Assembly (NCBI GenBank): GCA_016875195.1
Contig: VGRY01000010.1
Location: 1-64,000, forward strand
Reading direction: 5' to 3'
DNA from: Deltaproteobacteria bacterium
GTDB lineage: Bacteria; Desulfobacterota; BSN033; UBA1163
Length of the DNA stretch: 64,000 bases
Both the position numbers and the translations under genes were made by a program. The notes beneath the pieces are model-generated. The model worked only from the letters and a program-made list of their open reading frames with translations. It had not been told where the DNA came from and made no database searches. The stretch's first letter is position 1. Each line of letters starts with the position of its first letter. Shown in pieces: positions 49,285 through 59,733 of the stretch.

Positions 49285-51045
49285 ATGGCAAAAGAGATTC
49301 TCATCGCCGAATCAGACAGAATGGTTCAAGAAGAGTTTGAGAAATTTTTTGAAGCGACTGATCACCATCTCTTTTTTACGACCAATGAGGAAGAAGCTCT
49401 CCTTCGGGGGAGGCTCTTTAAGCCGGATCTCATGATCGGGGGAAAAGATCTATGTCAAGCTGTTCGTTCTGACCAGGATTTAAAAAATATCCCGTTCATC
49501 ATCCTTCTGGATATGTTTGAAGATTTATCTGAGAAGGATTGCAAACGGTTGAAGGCGGATGGGATGATCTCGAGACCGCTTAATGGGGATGAGATTTTTA
49601 GTAGAGTCAACCCTTTCATTGGAGGAGTCCAAGCAGAGGCGAGAGACAAGGTTGATTTGGAAGGCAATATGGGCTGGAAGTCATTTGGGGATATCGGGAA
49701 GACAGAAACTGAAAAGAGAGAGGAGTTTTCCCTGGATGCATCGGGCCGGATCGATGAAGAGGAGGAAATCATCGAACTGGTTGATGTCGTGGAAGAACCT
49801 GAGTCCAAGATGAGCATTGATGATTTTGCCTTCCTTCAAAAAGATGAACCGATCGGGGAGATCGCACCTATTGAGTCGTGGGAAAAACCGGAAAAAGAAG
49901 AAGTCGGGATGGAAAAGGAGTTCCTCCTCCCGCCGAAAGAAAAGGAGGAGGTTGAGGAGATTTCTCTCCAGCTTGATGAACCGACTATAGAGAAAAAAGC
50001 TATTCCTGGAGATAAACTCTTTGAGAAGATCGAGTTGGAAGATATCCTCCAGAAGATGGAGAAGCTACAACTCTCCATCGAAAAAGAATGGCCTTTGGAG
50101 AAAGAGGGGAAGATTCCTGAGGCAGTTCCCCAAAAGATAGAGCCTCCTCCTCAAAAGGCCGAAGAAAAATTTGCGGGCTTTGATGAATTCGAAGCGGCTC
50201 TCAAGGGTGAAGTAAAGATTGAATCGAGCGAAGTGGAACTTCAACCTTTTTTTGTTGAGGAGGTGAAACAGGAAGCGCCCAAACTGGAAACTCCCACGGT
50301 GGAACTTCCCCCAAAGGAGCCCCCCAAAGAGGAACTTCCCGTAGAGCTGGATCTTGAAGAACTCACGGAGGAAGAATTCCCAGAGATATTTCTGGAAGAG
50401 CTTAAGGATGAACTTGAAAAACTTGAAGAAAAAGAGTTGATGTCTGAAGCGACAGCTGTGGAGGTGGAAGAAGAACCGACCGAAGAAGAAGAGCTCTCAG
50501 AATTTTTTGGAGAAGAGCTTCAGCCTTCGAAACAGGCATTAACAGAGGTGGTTCGTGTAGAGGAACCCTCTCCTATGGAAGAATTATTTCCTATGGAAGA
50601 GTTTACCCCAGCCCCAGCGGAAGGGATTCAGCCTTCGAAGCAGGCATTCACCGAGGTGGTTCGTGCAGAGGAGCCTTCTCCTGTGGAAGAATTATTTTTT
50701 ATGGACGAATTTCCCCCAGCCCCAGCGGAAAAGATAGTTCCAGTGGAAGAGTTTAAAGAAGCAGTGGTGACACCGCCTGAGAGCACAGAAGTACCGAAAG
50801 TGTCCCTGGAAGAAATGCCTCCTCCTGTCATACGGTTAGACCGGAAGATCGAAGAGGTCATCACCAAAGGCGTGGAGGAGATGATGCAGGATATTGTGAC
50901 CAAAGTCGTTCCTGAGATGACCAGACATATGATCACCTCTACCATGGAACGGATCGAGTCCATGGTCAAGGAAGTTATTCCTGATCTGGCAGAAAAGGCC
51001 ATTCAGGAAGAAATCAAGCGGCTTCAGAAGGGAGATAAGGATTAA
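49285..51045 (+). CDS. Pseudo-receiver protein with long acidic linker and C-terminal helical domain
   Basis: The 586-residue protein has three parts. Residues 1-~115 have a receiver fold, but the phospho-acceptor site reads PDLMIGGKDL (Gly for Asp) and the conserved Lys region reads ISRPLNGDEI, so phosphorylation is unlikely. Residues ~120-510 are Glu/Pro-rich and probably disordered, including two tandem 36-residue repeats (50521-50736). The last ~60 residues (KVVPEMTRHMITSTMERIES then IPDLAEKAIQEEIKRLQ) form amphipathic helices similar in style to PopZ-type polar scaffolds. A cell-organising role is inferred only. AGGAGAG precedes the ATG; valS follows. Confidence 0.8.
   Translation: MAKEILIAESDRMVQEEFEKFFEATDHHLFFTTNEEEALLRGRLFKPDLMIGGKDLCQAVRSDQDLKNIPFIILLDMFEDLSEKDCKRLKADGMISRPLNGDEIFSRVNPFIGGVQAEARDKVDLEGNMGWKSFGDIGKTETEKREEFSLDASGRIDEEEEIIELVDVVEEPESKMSIDDFAFLQKDEPIGEIAPIESWEKPEKEEVGMEKEFLLPPKEKEEVEEISLQLDEPTIEKKAIPGDKLFEKIELEDILQKMEKLQLSIEKEWPLEKEGKIPEAVPQKIEPPPQKAEEKFAGFDEFEAALKGEVKIESSEVELQPFFVEEVKQEAPKLETPTVELPPKEPPKEELPVELDLEELTEEEFPEIFLEELKDELEKLEEKELMSEATAVEVEEEPTEEEELSEFFGEELQPSKQALTEVVRVEEPSPMEELFPMEEFTPAPAEGIQPSKQAFTEVVRAEEPSPVEELFFMDEFPPAPAEKIVPVEEFKEAVVTPPESTEVPKVSLEEMPPPVIRLDRKIEEVITKGVEEMMQDIVTKVVPEMTRHMITSTMERIESMVKEVIPDLAEKAIQEEIKRLQKGDKD
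50521..50736 (+). repeat. Two tandem 108-bp coding repeats
   Basis: Units start at 50521 and 50629 with CAGCCTTCGAARCAGGCATT and encode QPSKQA(L/F)TEVVR(V/A)EEPSP, and so on. They differ at a few positions, so the duplication is recent but not immediate. Confidence 0.85.
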
Positions 51046-51073
51046 GAGATTTCTGAAAAATATAGAAATCTCT
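51045..51073. repeat. 10-bp hairpin after the pseudo-receiver gene
   Basis: AGAGATTTCT and AGAAATCTCT form a perfect stem with a nine-base loop, without a T run. The 17-mer AGAGATTTCTGAAAAAT recurs at about 45005. A looser GATTACACCGATT/AATCTGCGTAATC palindrome follows to about 51170. Confidence 0.55.
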
Positions 51074-51217
51074 GATTACACCGATTTTTAACGATTACAC
51101 GGATTAGAAATGCATTGAAAAATAAATAAAAATCTGTGAAATCATTTCTTGGAATCTGCGTAATCAGAAAGCGAATAGTCATTTTTTGAGCTCTCAAGGA
51201 GGCAGAAGGTTGCAAAC

Positions 51218-53887
51218 ATGGTTTCAAAAATCTTGGACAAATCTTATGACCCCCACCAGGTGGAGGAGAAATGGTATCGTTTCTGGATGGAGCGAAATTA
51301 CTTCCGGGCGGATGAAGCCTCAAATCGTCCGGTCTACTCTATTGTTATCCCGCCTCCGAATGTCACCGGTGTCCTCCATATCGGACACGCCCTGAATAAT
51401 ACCCTCCAAGATATTCTCATACGATATAAAAGAATGGATGGCTATAGTACCCTCTGGATGCCAGGAACGGATCACGCTGGCATTGCCACCCAGAATGTAG
51501 TGGAACGACAGCTCATGGAAGAGGGGCTCGATCGTCATACCCTGGGAAGGGATAAATTTATTGAACGCGTCTGGAAGTGGAAGGAGCAATCAGGCGGGAC
51601 GATTATCAACCAGTTGAAGAAATTGGGGGCCTCCTGTGACTGGTCGAGGGAACGCTTTACCATGGACAAGGGCCTCTCTGAAGCGGTCAGAGAAGTTTTC
51701 ATCCGCCTGTACCAGGAGGGACTGATTTACCGAAGCCATTATATCATCAACTGGTGCCCGAGATGCCAGACCGCCCTCTCTGATCTAGAAGTAGAACATT
51801 ATGAGCTTTCAGGGAAACTTTATCATCTCCGGTATCCCTTTATAGAAGGAAACCGTTTTGTGGTTGTTGCCACCACACGACCGGAGACGATGCTGGGCGA
51901 TACCGCTGTTGCGGTCAACCCGGAAGATGATCGGTATCAGGGGGATATTGGAAGAAAGGTGAAACTTCCGGTCATCGGCAGGGAGATCCCGGTGATCGGT
52001 GATCCATATGTGGATATGGAGTTCGGAACAGGCTGTCTCAAGATCACCCCTGCCCATGATTTTAATGATTTTGAGATCGGATTGAAGCATGGGCTTGAAC
52101 AGGTCAAGGTCATCGATGAGGAAGGCAGGATGAATATGAATGCCGGTCCTTATCAGGGGATGGATCGTTTCGATTGCCGTGAGAAAATCGTTGAAGGTTT
52201 TATTCGTGAAGGGATCCTGCTCAAAACAGAGGATTATCATCACAAGGTAGGCCACTGTTATCGCTGCAAGACGATTGTCGAGCCAAATCTCTCCCTCCAG
52301 TGGTTTGTCCGTGCTAAACCCCTGGCGCAAACAGCCATCGAGGCCGTGCGGACAGGTCGCACACGGATTGTCCCCGAGCTCTGGGAGAAGACCTACTATG
52401 AGTGGATGGAGAATATTAAAGACTGGTGCATCTCCCGTCAGATCTGGTGGGGCCATCGTATTCCAGCCTGGTATTGTGAGGCATGCGGCGAGGTCATCGT
52501 AGCCAAAGAGGATCCCCGGTCCTGTTCCAAGTGCGGATCCGATAAGTTAAAACAGGAGACCGATGTTCTGGATACATGGTTCAGTTCTGCACTGTGGCCT
52601 TTCTCCACCATGGGATGGCCTGAAAAGACGCCGGAGTTAAAAGTTTTTTATCCTACCTCTGTTCTGGTGACGGGTTTCGACATCCTCTTCTTCTGGGTGG
52701 CCAGGATGATGATGATGGGGCTCAAATTTATGGGGGATGTCCCCTTTAAAGATGTTTACATCCACGGGTTGGTTAGAGATGAGAAAGGAGAGAAGTATTC
52801 GAAGACCCGGGGGAATGTGGTCGACCCGCTCGAGCTGATTGGACGTTTTGGAGCGGATGCCCTGCGTTTTACTCTTTCTGCATTGACCATGCCCGGCAGT
52901 GATTTGAAGCTCTCGGAGTCGCGGACCGAAGGTTACCGCCACTTTGCCAATAAGATATGGAACGCATCCCGCTTTGCCTTGATGAATCTTGAACCATTTA
53001 ACGCTGATGGGATGACTGAAACGCACTCCCCAGAGGAGTTGAGCCTTCCGGACCAATGGATTCGGGGGAGATTGAACGAGACGATCCGGTCTGTTCGGAA
53101 AGCTCTGGATGAGTATAAGTTTAATGAGGCCTGTCATGTCCTTTACCAGTTCATCTGGCATGAATTCTGTGACTGGTATCTGGAGATGACCAAACTCTAT
53201 CTCTACAGGGAAGGGGATAAGAAGAGACAGGCCCTCACACGACAAACGCTTTCAGAAGTGCTAGATGTCATTCTGCGGTTGCTTCACCCCTTCATGCCGT
53301 TTATCACCGAAGAAATCTGGCAACAACTCCCGCAACGAAAAGGGGATGTATCGATCATGGTTGCCGAATTTCCCAAACCCGACCGGCGCTTCGACGATCA
53401 AAAGATAGAGGATGAAATGGCATGGACCATCGAAGTGGTCAATGGGCTTCGAAACATCCGGGGGGAGATGAACCTCCCGCCCTCGGAACAGATCTCTGTC
53501 CATATCCGCACAAAGGGTGAGGAGGCAAAGGAGCAGCTTCGGAAGCAAGAGCCCTTTATTCAATTTCTTGCATCGGTGAAAGAATTGAAGATTGGACAGC
53601 ATATTGAAAAACCTCATTACAGTGCCTATGCGGTTGTACGGGATGTTGAGGTTTTTGTCCCCATGGATCGTGCACGGATGGAAGAGGAAGCCAAAAGACT
53701 TCAGAAGGAAATCCTGAAGATTGAGAAAGAGAGCGCCTTTGTGATGAAGAAACTATCGAATGAACAGTTCCTTTCGAAGGCTCCTCCGGAAGTCATTCAG
53801 GAAGTGAAGGAGAAGGCCGAGGGGTTTTCATCTCAACGCCAGAAGCTGGAAGAGAGTCTGGGAAAAATCAGAGAAATGCTGACGTAG
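51218..53887 (+). CDS. valS: Valyl-tRNA synthetase
   Basis: The 889-residue class I enzyme charges tRNA-Val. It has PPPNVTGVLHIGHALNN (HIGH), the editing domain with TTRPETMLGDTAVAVNP, the WCISRQIWWGHRIPAWYC segment, and a KMSKS-equivalent GEKYSKTRGNVVDPLE. A C-terminal coiled coil is visible (EEEAKRLQKEILKIEKESAF). Length and order are normal. A GGAGG site occurs about 18 bases before the ATG. Confidence 0.97.
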   Translation: MVSKILDKSYDPHQVEEKWYRFWMERNYFRADEASNRPVYSIVIPPPNVTGVLHIGHALNNTLQDILIRYKRMDGYSTLWMPGTDHAGIATQNVVERQLMEEGLDRHTLGRDKFIERVWKWKEQSGGTIINQLKKLGASCDWSRERFTMDKGLSEAVREVFIRLYQEGLIYRSHYIINWCPRCQTALSDLEVEHYELSGKLYHLRYPFIEGNRFVVVATTRPETMLGDTAVAVNPEDDRYQGDIGRKVKLPVIGREIPVIGDPYVDMEFGTGCLKITPAHDFNDFEIGLKHGLEQVKVIDEEGRMNMNAGPYQGMDRFDCREKIVEGFIREGILLKTEDYHHKVGHCYRCKTIVEPNLSLQWFVRAKPLAQTAIEAVRTGRTRIVPELWEKTYYEWMENIKDWCISRQIWWGHRIPAWYCEACGEVIVAKEDPRSCSKCGSDKLKQETDVLDTWFSSALWPFSTMGWPEKTPELKVFYPTSVLVTGFDILFFWVARMMMMGLKFMGDVPFKDVYIHGLVRDEKGEKYSKTRGNVVDPLELIGRFGADALRFTLSALTMPGSDLKLSESRTEGYRHFANKIWNASRFALMNLEPFNADGMTETHSPEELSLPDQWIRGRLNETIRSVRKALDEYKFNEACHVLYQFIWHEFCDWYLEMTKLYLYREGDKKRQALTRQTLSEVLDVILRLLHPFMPFITEEIWQQLPQRKGDVSIMVAEFPKPDRRFDDQKIEDEMAWTIEVVNGLRNIRGEMNLPPSEQISVHIRTKGEEAKEQLRKQEPFIQFLASVKELKIGQHIEKPHYSAYAVVRDVEVFVPMDRARMEEEAKRLQKEILKIEKESAFVMKKLSNEQFLSKAPPEVIQEVKEKAEGFSSQRQKLEESLGKIREMLT

Positions 53888-53891
53888 GAGA

Positions 53892-54012
53892 AATTCGAAG
53901 CATGAAATCCGAATTTCGAAACAATATCAAATTACCAAATTTAGAATGGCTCCCAACAAAAGAGTTTAGAAAATTTGTACCAATTAAGTGTTAAGAAATT
54001 TCGAATTTACAA
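53892..54012. repeat. TTCGAATTTCG-type intergenic repeat
   Basis: Words such as GAAATCCGAATTTCGAAAC are mirrored by AAGAAATTTCGAATTTAC. Related pieces are at 54355-54388 and 59734-59900. Non-coding. Confidence 0.55.
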
Positions 54013-54070
54013 GTTCCCCTGATGATGCTATGTTGGGGAAGAGGAATTAACCTTATTGGGGCATCAAACC

Positions 54071-54349
54071 ATGAAGATGGACATTGAAAAAGTAGCGAAG
54101 CTGGCCCGCCTTGAATTATCCGAGGAAGAGAAGGGGACCTTTGGAGAACAATTGGAGCAGATCCTCACCTATATGGAACAGCTCAACCGTCTCGATACCA
54201 CAGGCGTGGAACCTACTTCCCACGCCATTCCCATGGTGAATGTTTTCAGGGAAGACGAGGCCAAACCCTCGTTTCCAAAGGAGGAAGTCCTGGGCATTTC
54301 ACCCGATCAGGAAGATGACCATTTTAAAGTACCGAGGATTATTGAATAA
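54071..54349 (+). CDS. gatC: Asp/Glu-tRNA amidotransferase subunit C
   Basis: The 92-residue protein starts MKMDIEKVAKLARLELSEEE and continues LEQILTYMEQLNRLDTTGVE, the usual GatC pattern; it stabilises GatA in the GatCAB amidotransferase that makes Gln-tRNA or Asn-tRNA. The upstream TTG at 54056 is unlikely. gatA follows after a short repeat; gatB is not in the window. Confidence 0.92.
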   Translation: MKMDIEKVAKLARLELSEEEKGTFGEQLEQILTYMEQLNRLDTTGVEPTSHAIPMVNVFREDEAKPSFPKEEVLGISPDQEDDHFKVPRIIE

Positions 54350-54394
54350 GGCAAAAATCCGAAGCACGAAATTCGAATTTCGAATTTAGTTATT

Positions 54395-55858
54395 ATGGCT
54401 ATCCACGAACTAACTATCCACCAGCTACATGACCTTCTTGTGAAGAAAGAGGTGACTTCAAAAGAAGCGACCGCGGCCCTCTACCGGAGAATTGGAGAGG
54501 TGGATGGGAAAGTCAAAGCCTATCTCATGCTGACCGAGGAGGAGGCATTTCGTCAGGCAAACGAAGTGGACCGGAAGATCACCAAAGGGGAGGGGATAGG
54601 AGACCTCGCAGGCATTCCTATTGGTCTTAAAGATATCCTTTGTACAAAAGGATTCCGTACGACCTGCGGTTCGAAGATATTAGGAAATTATGTTCCCTTT
54701 TATGATGGAACCGTCATCAAAAAATTGAAAGAAAGAGAGGCTATTTTTCTCGGAAAGTTGAACATGGATGAGTTTGCCATGGGATCTTCCACGGAGAATT
54801 CGGGATTTCATACCACACGAAATCCGTGGGACTTGGCCCGGATTCCAGGGGGATCGAGCGGTGGATCTGCTGCTGCTGTATCAGCGGATGAGTGCATCGC
54901 TGCCCTTGGCACAGATACAGGGGGGTCAATCAGGCAACCTGCATCCTGTTGCGGCGTGGTTGGCTTAAAGCCAACCTACGGCAGGGTATCAAGATATGGG
55001 CTGGTTGCCTTTGCATCTTCCTTGGATCAGATCGGTCCCATCACTAAAGATGTGGAAGATTGCGCCATCTTGCTCAATGGAATCAGTGGCTATGACCCCT
55101 CAGATTCTACATCGGTCAATATCGAAGTCCCTGATTATAAGCAATTTCTAACCAACAACGTGAAAGGAGTTAGGGTTGGGATTCCGGATGAATATTTCAT
55201 CAAAGGGATGGACCCGGATGTAGAAAAGTCGGTCAGGGAAGCGATCGATCTCTTAAGAAAATTGGGGACCGAGGTGAAAAAGATTTCGCTCCCCCATACC
55301 CCCTATGCGGTGGCCATCTATTATATCATCTGCACAGCCGAAGCCAGTTCGAATCTGGCCAGGTACGATGGGGTTAAATACGGCTTCCGTTCCAGTCGGT
55401 ATGAAGACCTGATTGAGATGTATGGTCGGACCCGTGCAGAAGGTTTTGGCAAAGAGGTGAAGCGAAGGATCATTTTAGGGACCTATGTCCTGTCAGCCGG
55501 ATATTATGACGCTTACTACCGAAAGGCTTCACAGGTTAGAACCCTGATGCGAAACGACTTTGAAGGGGCCTTTAAAGAAGTGGATGTGATTGTGACTCCC
55601 ACGGCGCCAACGCCTGCTTTCCGGATTGGAGAAAGGGTGGGAAATCCGCTTCAGATGTACCTTTCCGATATTTTAACGATTCCGGTCAACCTGACCGGAA
55701 TACCCGCCATCTCTTTACCCTGCGGATTCAGCTCGGAGGGGCTGCCCATTGGCCTTCAGATCATAGGTAAACATTTCGATGAAGGAAAAATTTTGCAGGT
55801 AGCCTTTGCCTTTGAGCAGAATACGGATTTTCATCTTAAAAAACCAACCCTCATCTAA
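54395..55858 (+). CDS. gatA: Asp/Glu-tRNA amidotransferase subunit A
   Basis: The 487-residue amidase-signature enzyme frees ammonia from glutamine for transamidation. The Ser-cis-Ser-Lys triad is visible: Lys in [13 protein letters not shown] near residue 78, and the serines in [18 protein letters not shown] and [17 protein letters not shown]. The length is normal. It is adjacent to gatC; subunit B must be elsewhere. Confidence 0.96.
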   Translation: MAIHELTIHQLHDLLVKKEVTSKEATAALYRRIGEVDGKVKAYLMLTEEEAFRQANEVDRKITKGEGIGDLAGIPIGLKDILCTKGFRTTCGSKILGNYVPFYDGTVIKKLKEREAIFLGKLNMDEFAMGSSTENSGFHTTRNPWDLARIPGGSSGGSAAAVSADECIAALGTDTGGSIRQPASCCGVVGLKPTYGRVSRYGLVAFASSLDQIGPITKDVEDCAILLNGISGYDPSDSTSVNIEVPDYKQFLTNNVKGVRVGIPDEYFIKGMDPDVEKSVREAIDLLRKLGTEVKKISLPHTPYAVAIYYIICTAEASSNLARYDGVKYGFRSSRYEDLIEMYGRTRAEGFGKEVKRRIILGTYVLSAGYYDAYYRKASQVRTLMRNDFEGAFKEVDVIVTPTAPTPAFRIGERVGNPLQMYLSDILTIPVNLTGIPAISLPCGFSSEGLPIGLQIIGKHFDEGKILQVAFAFEQNTDFHLKKPTLI

Positions 55859-55934
55859 ATTCCAATTACCAAATTCCAAATCCCCAATGAATTCCAATTA
55901 CCAATAGCGCCCCCCAACCCCCTCTGTTGGAAAT

Positions 55935-55982
55935 AACCCCACCTTCACCTCCCCTTATTTTAAGGGGATGAAGGGAGGGGTT
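55935..55982. repeat. CCCCTT/AAGGGG palindromic repeat (copy 3)
   Basis: AACCCCACC...CCCCTTATTTTAAGGGG...GGGGTT, the closest relative of the copy at 8812. Confidence 0.65.
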
Positions 55983-56021
55983 AAGAGGATGAAGGCAGGG
56001 GTTTGAAATTTGGTGCGTTTT

Positions 56022-56342
56022 TTATTGGGTCATTTCCGAGAGCCATTTGAGGTAGGAAGAGGAGCCTTCAATAATGGGGAGAGCGATGATTTCAGGAACG
56101 GAGTAGGAATGGAGAGACTTCACCTTCTTCTCTAAATCATCAAATTTGTTCTTCTGTGTCTTGATGACAAGAAGCCACTCCTTTTCATCCCATATTTTCC
56201 CTTCCCAGCGATAGATGGAACAAATTGGAGAGATGAGGTTGACACAAGCGGCCAGTTGCCCTTCCACAAGGGCGTTTGCAATTTTCAATGCCTCTTCTTC
56301 AGATCCACAGGTCACAAGAACGATGATTGGTTGGAGTTCCAT
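56022..56342 (-). CDS. cutA: Divalent-cation tolerance protein CutA
   Basis: The 106-residue protein has the CutA1 trimer signature: IIVLVTCGSEEEALKIANAL, LAACVNLISPICSIYRWEGK and LHSYSVPEIIALPIIEGSSS. CutA was linked to copper tolerance; its real role is unsettled. It lies between palindromic repeats. Confidence 0.93.
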   Translation of the reverse strand: MELQPIIVLVTCGSEEEALKIANALVEGQLAACVNLISPICSIYRWEGKIWDEKEWLLVIKTQKNKFDDLEKKVKSLHSYSVPEIIALPIIEGSSSYLKWLSEMTQ

Positions 56343-56411
56343 CTTTATCTATAATAATGTGGCGGTAAGGATTATCGCTATACCCTTATAAATTCCAATC
56401 ACCCTTTAACG

Positions 56412-56451
56412 CCCCCCAGCCCCCTCTTAAATTAAGAGGGGGAGAGGGGGA
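56412..56451. repeat. CCCCCTCTTAA/TTAAGAGGGGG palindromic repeat (copy 4)
   Basis: CCCCCTCTTAAATTAAGAGGGGG is an almost perfect palindrome, most like copy 2. Confidence 0.65.
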
Positions 56452-56513
56452 GTTATTCTTTCCAGTATTGGTGTTTGGTGCTTGGAATTTGGTTATGGGT
56501 TCACCATTCCCCT

Positions 56514-57548
56514 CTATCCCAAAACCTTCTTAAATGCCATAAGAGCGGTCTCTATTTCTTCCTCATTCACATCCAGATGCGTAACCAGACGAATTTGTGT
56601 TTTTCCGAAGGGATGGATGAGGACATTGAGGCCCTTCATGGTTTCTGTGATCTGATGTGCGGTTTTTCCGGTCTCAGTTACGTCGAATATGACAATATTG
56701 GTTTCCACATGCTTTGGCTCAATGGAAACACCTCTCAGCTCTTTCAAACCGACTCCCAGTCGTTTTGCGTTCTTATGGTCTTCCTTGAGGCGATCCAGGT
56801 GATGATCCAGGGCATAAAGGCCGGCAGAGGCAATGATTCCAGCCTGACGCATCCCTCCTCCAAACATTTTTCTGAAACGGTGCACACGGTCAATAAAGAC
56901 CTTGGAGCCAACGACAAGAGATCCGATAGGGGCTCCTAATCCTTTCGAGAGGCATACCGAGACCGAGTCAGCCCATTGAGCATAATCATTGAGTCCGATT
57001 CCTGTGGCAACGGAAGCATTCCAGAGTCTGGCCCCATCGAGATGGACGAGAAGATTTTTTGATTTTGCCAACTTGGAGATTTCTGCGATCTTATCCATTG
57101 GGTAAATGGCCCCCCCGCCTCGATTATGAGTGTTCTCGAGACAGACCAACCGGCTGACAGGAAAGTGATGATCATTCGGCCGGATCGCATCTTCGATTTG
57201 GGAAGCATCGAGAATGCCCCGCACACCCTTGAGACAGTGAAACTGGATTGCGGAAAGGACTGCTCCTCCTCCCCCTTCAAAGTTATAGGGATGGGAGGTA
57301 GATTCAATCATCACCTCATCACCCGGTTGGGTGTGGGATTTAATCGCTAATTGGTTGGCCATCGTTCCCGAAGGAACAAAGATGGCCGCTTCTTTTCCGA
57401 GCAAATGGGCCACTTTTTCCTGGAGCGCGTTGACCGTAGGGTCTTCACCGAAAACATCATCTCCCACCTCTGCCTCTGCCATCACCTTTCTCATGACAGG
57501 AGTAGGTCGTGTGACTGTATCACTCCTGAGATCAATCCATTTTTTCAT
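56514..57548 (-). CDS. ltaE: Low-specificity L-threonine aldolase
   Basis: The 344-residue PLP enzyme cleaves threonine to glycine and acetaldehyde. Signatures are [66 protein letters not shown] and the PLP Lys in [13 protein letters not shown]. The length is normal. It is monocistronic, between cutA and a lipoprotein gene. Confidence 0.94.
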   Translation of the reverse strand: MKKWIDLRSDTVTRPTPVMRKVMAEAEVGDDVFGEDPTVNALQEKVAHLLGKEAAIFVPSGTMANQLAIKSHTQPGDEVMIESTSHPYNFEGGGGAVLSAIQFHCLKGVRGILDASQIEDAIRPNDHHFPVSRLVCLENTHNRGGGAIYPMDKIAEISKLAKSKNLLVHLDGARLWNASVATGIGLNDYAQWADSVSVCLSKGLGAPIGSLVVGSKVFIDRVHRFRKMFGGGMRQAGIIASAGLYALDHHLDRLKEDHKNAKRLGVGLKELRGVSIEPKHVETNIVIFDVTETGKTAHQITETMKGLNVLIHPFGKTQIRLVTHLDVNEEEIETALMAFKKVLG

Positions 57549-57597
57549 CTTTCATCTCCACAATAATTAGGCGGCGATACCCAAAGGTGCCTTACGG

Positions 57598-58191
57598 TTA
57601 TTTTTTCTTTTTTGCGGGTTTGGGTTTAGCGGTTGGAGTAGCCATCTGTTTGAACGCAGCTCCCCATTTTTCAATGAGGGCTTTTAACTCATCCAGCTTC
57701 GCTTTGGCTTCGGCAGGCGCTGAGGCGATCATCTCTTTTGCTTTTATTAACCCTTCATTGATCGCCTTGGTATCAGCCGCCCAGTCCTGTTTCTTCTCTT
57801 TCAGCTTTTTTCCCATTTTGCTGGCGGTGACGCGTAATTTTTTCCAATCTTCCTGAATGAGCTTCATGGCTGTATTCGCCTGCTCGGCGACCGCCTTCTT
57901 TCCAGCCTCAACGCCTGCAGCGGCCTTTTCAAATGCAGCTTTGGCGTCGATATAAGCCTGTTTTGCTTCATTGTACTTCTTCTCTTTCATCTGGGATTCC
58001 GCAGTATCCCATGCCTTTCTGGCAGCATCCATGTCGGCAAGGCTATATTTTTCTGCTCCGGCTGAGAGGGCAGCCTCCATTGCCTGTTTAGCCGCTTCTT
58101 TCTCCGCTTCGGGTGGTTTTGCGCAACCTGCCCATACCATTCCCAGTGTTAGAATCAGGGTAATAACCGCTAATAATTTGATGGTTCTCAT
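57598..58191 (-). CDS. Ala/Lys-rich coiled-coil lipoprotein
   Basis: The 197-residue protein has a lipoprotein signal peptide (IKLLAVITLILTLGMVWAGC, lipid-attachment Cys at the end) and repeated amphipathic helices (AAKQAMEAALSAGAEKYSLA, DAARKAWDTAESQMKEKKYN, EAKQAYIDAKAAFEKAAAGV), like DUF4398-type envelope proteins. It ends in a Lys/Pro-rich tail that could contact peptidoglycan. The open frame reaches 58341, but the G-rich site before ATG 58191 and the signal peptide fix the start. Confidence 0.8.
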   Translation of the reverse strand: MRTIKLLAVITLILTLGMVWAGCAKPPEAEKEAAKQAMEAALSAGAEKYSLADMDAARKAWDTAESQMKEKKYNEAKQAYIDAKAAFEKAAAGVEAGKKAVAEQANTAMKLIQEDWKKLRVTASKMGKKLKEKKQDWAADTKAINEGLIKAKEMIASAPAEAKAKLDELKALIEKWGAAFKQMATPTAKPKPAKKKK

Positions 58192-58402
58192 AAAACAGTC
58201 CCCCCCTAAATGATTTTTAATAGAAACTATAATCCAAGTATTTTCGGATAGCAATAGGAGCGGCGACGAGAGGAACCTGCCCTCCGGGTTTGGGTTTTCC
58301 ATAGAGATTTCCATCATGGGACAAGGGATGTTTACGGTCAAATGGCTTGCTTTTGATAGAACGATGAGATATCTTTATGGGCAAGGAGGTTGGGTTCGAT
58401 TC

Positions 58403-59659
58403 ATGTCAAAAGGGTCGATCCTGCTTTTTACCTTTTTCCTCTTTCTTTTTGGGTGCTCAACCAAAACGACGGTCCAACCCGTCTCTTCCCCTCCTTCCAT
58501 AGAGCCTGTTTATGGTCTGGATGACTATCTCTCCGGGATTCCTGTGGAGGAAAAAATTATAGAGGAGAAGGTTGAAACGGTGGAGATAAAAGAGGAAGAA
58601 AAGAAGGAGGAGGAGGAGAAAAAGGAGGAACAAATAATTAAGAAAGAAGATGTGGTTCATCTCACACCCGCTCCCATACCTACCATAGAACCTTTAGCGC
58701 TTCCTGACATCACTGTCTCCAACCTATTTCTCAAGCAAAAGAGAAAATTGGTTGCCACCCTCACCAATATCGGGACAGCCCCATTTCCTACCGAAAACGG
58801 GGAATTGATCCTGCATGTAGATGGTCGATTTGAGAAACGGTATGAGCTGAAAAGCCTTTCCGATAAGGCTCTCCTTCAACCCCAACAGAGCATTATCCTG
58901 CTAACGCCTTTTTCCATTTTTGGAAAACATGAGGTGGAGGCCCGGGTGAATACTTCCCCTGATCTCAGGGAATTGGATAAGGAGAATAACCAGTTAAAGA
59001 AAGTCCTTGAAGGCCTTGCCATCGGTCCCGACATTGTGATCAAGGATTTTGATTTGACAGAGGATCTGGAACTGAATATCATCCTCTCCAATGCAGGAGA
59101 GGCGGACCTCCGTAAGGGAGTCATTTTCCGGGTTCAGATTTTTTTGAATGACCGGAGGATTTCAGATTTTGAACATTTTATTTCAGAGGAACTAAAAGCC
59201 TATTCTAAGAACCAGTACACTCTTGAGCCACCCTATCGGGTTGGCCTGAAGGGGGTTTCCAAGATAAAAGTTTCCATTACCCCAAAACTTCGTCCGGATG
59301 ACATCCGATTGGAGAATAATATTCTCGAAAGAAGGTTCGTTATCTTTCCCTTTCAGCTTGGAGCACAGGGAAGGGAACAATTCTCGTTTTTTGCCCCTTT
59401 CTTCCCCCCAAAGGAGGAAGAACTTTCTGAGAAAATAAAACTGGAAGTGAGATGGGAAGGGACGGACACCCCGCTGAAAGTGTCTTTCGGGGAATCGGAA
59501 AATGTTAAGGGACTTCCGGACGTTTCAGGGAAGAGTCCATTGAGAGTCGAATTACCTTTTTCCACGGGAGAAACTCAGAAAGAGAGGCTTTGGAAAATCT
59601 CCGTGACCAACCCTGTTGAAAGTAGAGTGGAAGGGCGTCTGATCATACAACATCCATAA
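58403..59659 (+). CDS. Lipoprotein with CARDB-like repeats
   Basis: The ~418-residue protein has a lipobox (FFLFLFGC), a Glu/Lys-rich spacer (VEIKEEEKKEEEEKKEEQII), then two CARDB-like beta domains: LPDITVSNLFLKQKRKLVAT... and IGPDIVIKDFDLTEDLELNI.... CARDB domains are adhesion-like folds of surface proteins. The frame opens at 58316, but the start that gives a signal peptide is ATG 58403. It is divergent from the coiled-coil lipoprotein. Function unknown. Confidence 0.75.
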   Translation: MSKGSILLFTFFLFLFGCSTKTTVQPVSSPPSIEPVYGLDDYLSGIPVEEKIIEEKVETVEIKEEEKKEEEEKKEEQIIKKEDVVHLTPAPIPTIEPLALPDITVSNLFLKQKRKLVATLTNIGTAPFPTENGELILHVDGRFEKRYELKSLSDKALLQPQQSIILLTPFSIFGKHEVEARVNTSPDLRELDKENNQLKKVLEGLAIGPDIVIKDFDLTEDLELNIILSNAGEADLRKGVIFRVQIFLNDRRISDFEHFISEELKAYSKNQYTLEPPYRVGLKGVSKIKVSITPKLRPDDIRLENNILERRFVIFPFQLGAQGREQFSFFAPFFPPKEEELSEKIKLEVRWEGTDTPLKVSFGESENVKGLPDVSGKSPLRVELPFSTGETQKERLWKISVTNPVESRVEGRLIIQHP

Positions 59660-59733
59660 TCCGGCGGGGATGGAAGCTAACGTCCCTTAGGAATAAGGTT
59701 GTGCCTAAGATGATATGGGTCTAGGGAATTTAA

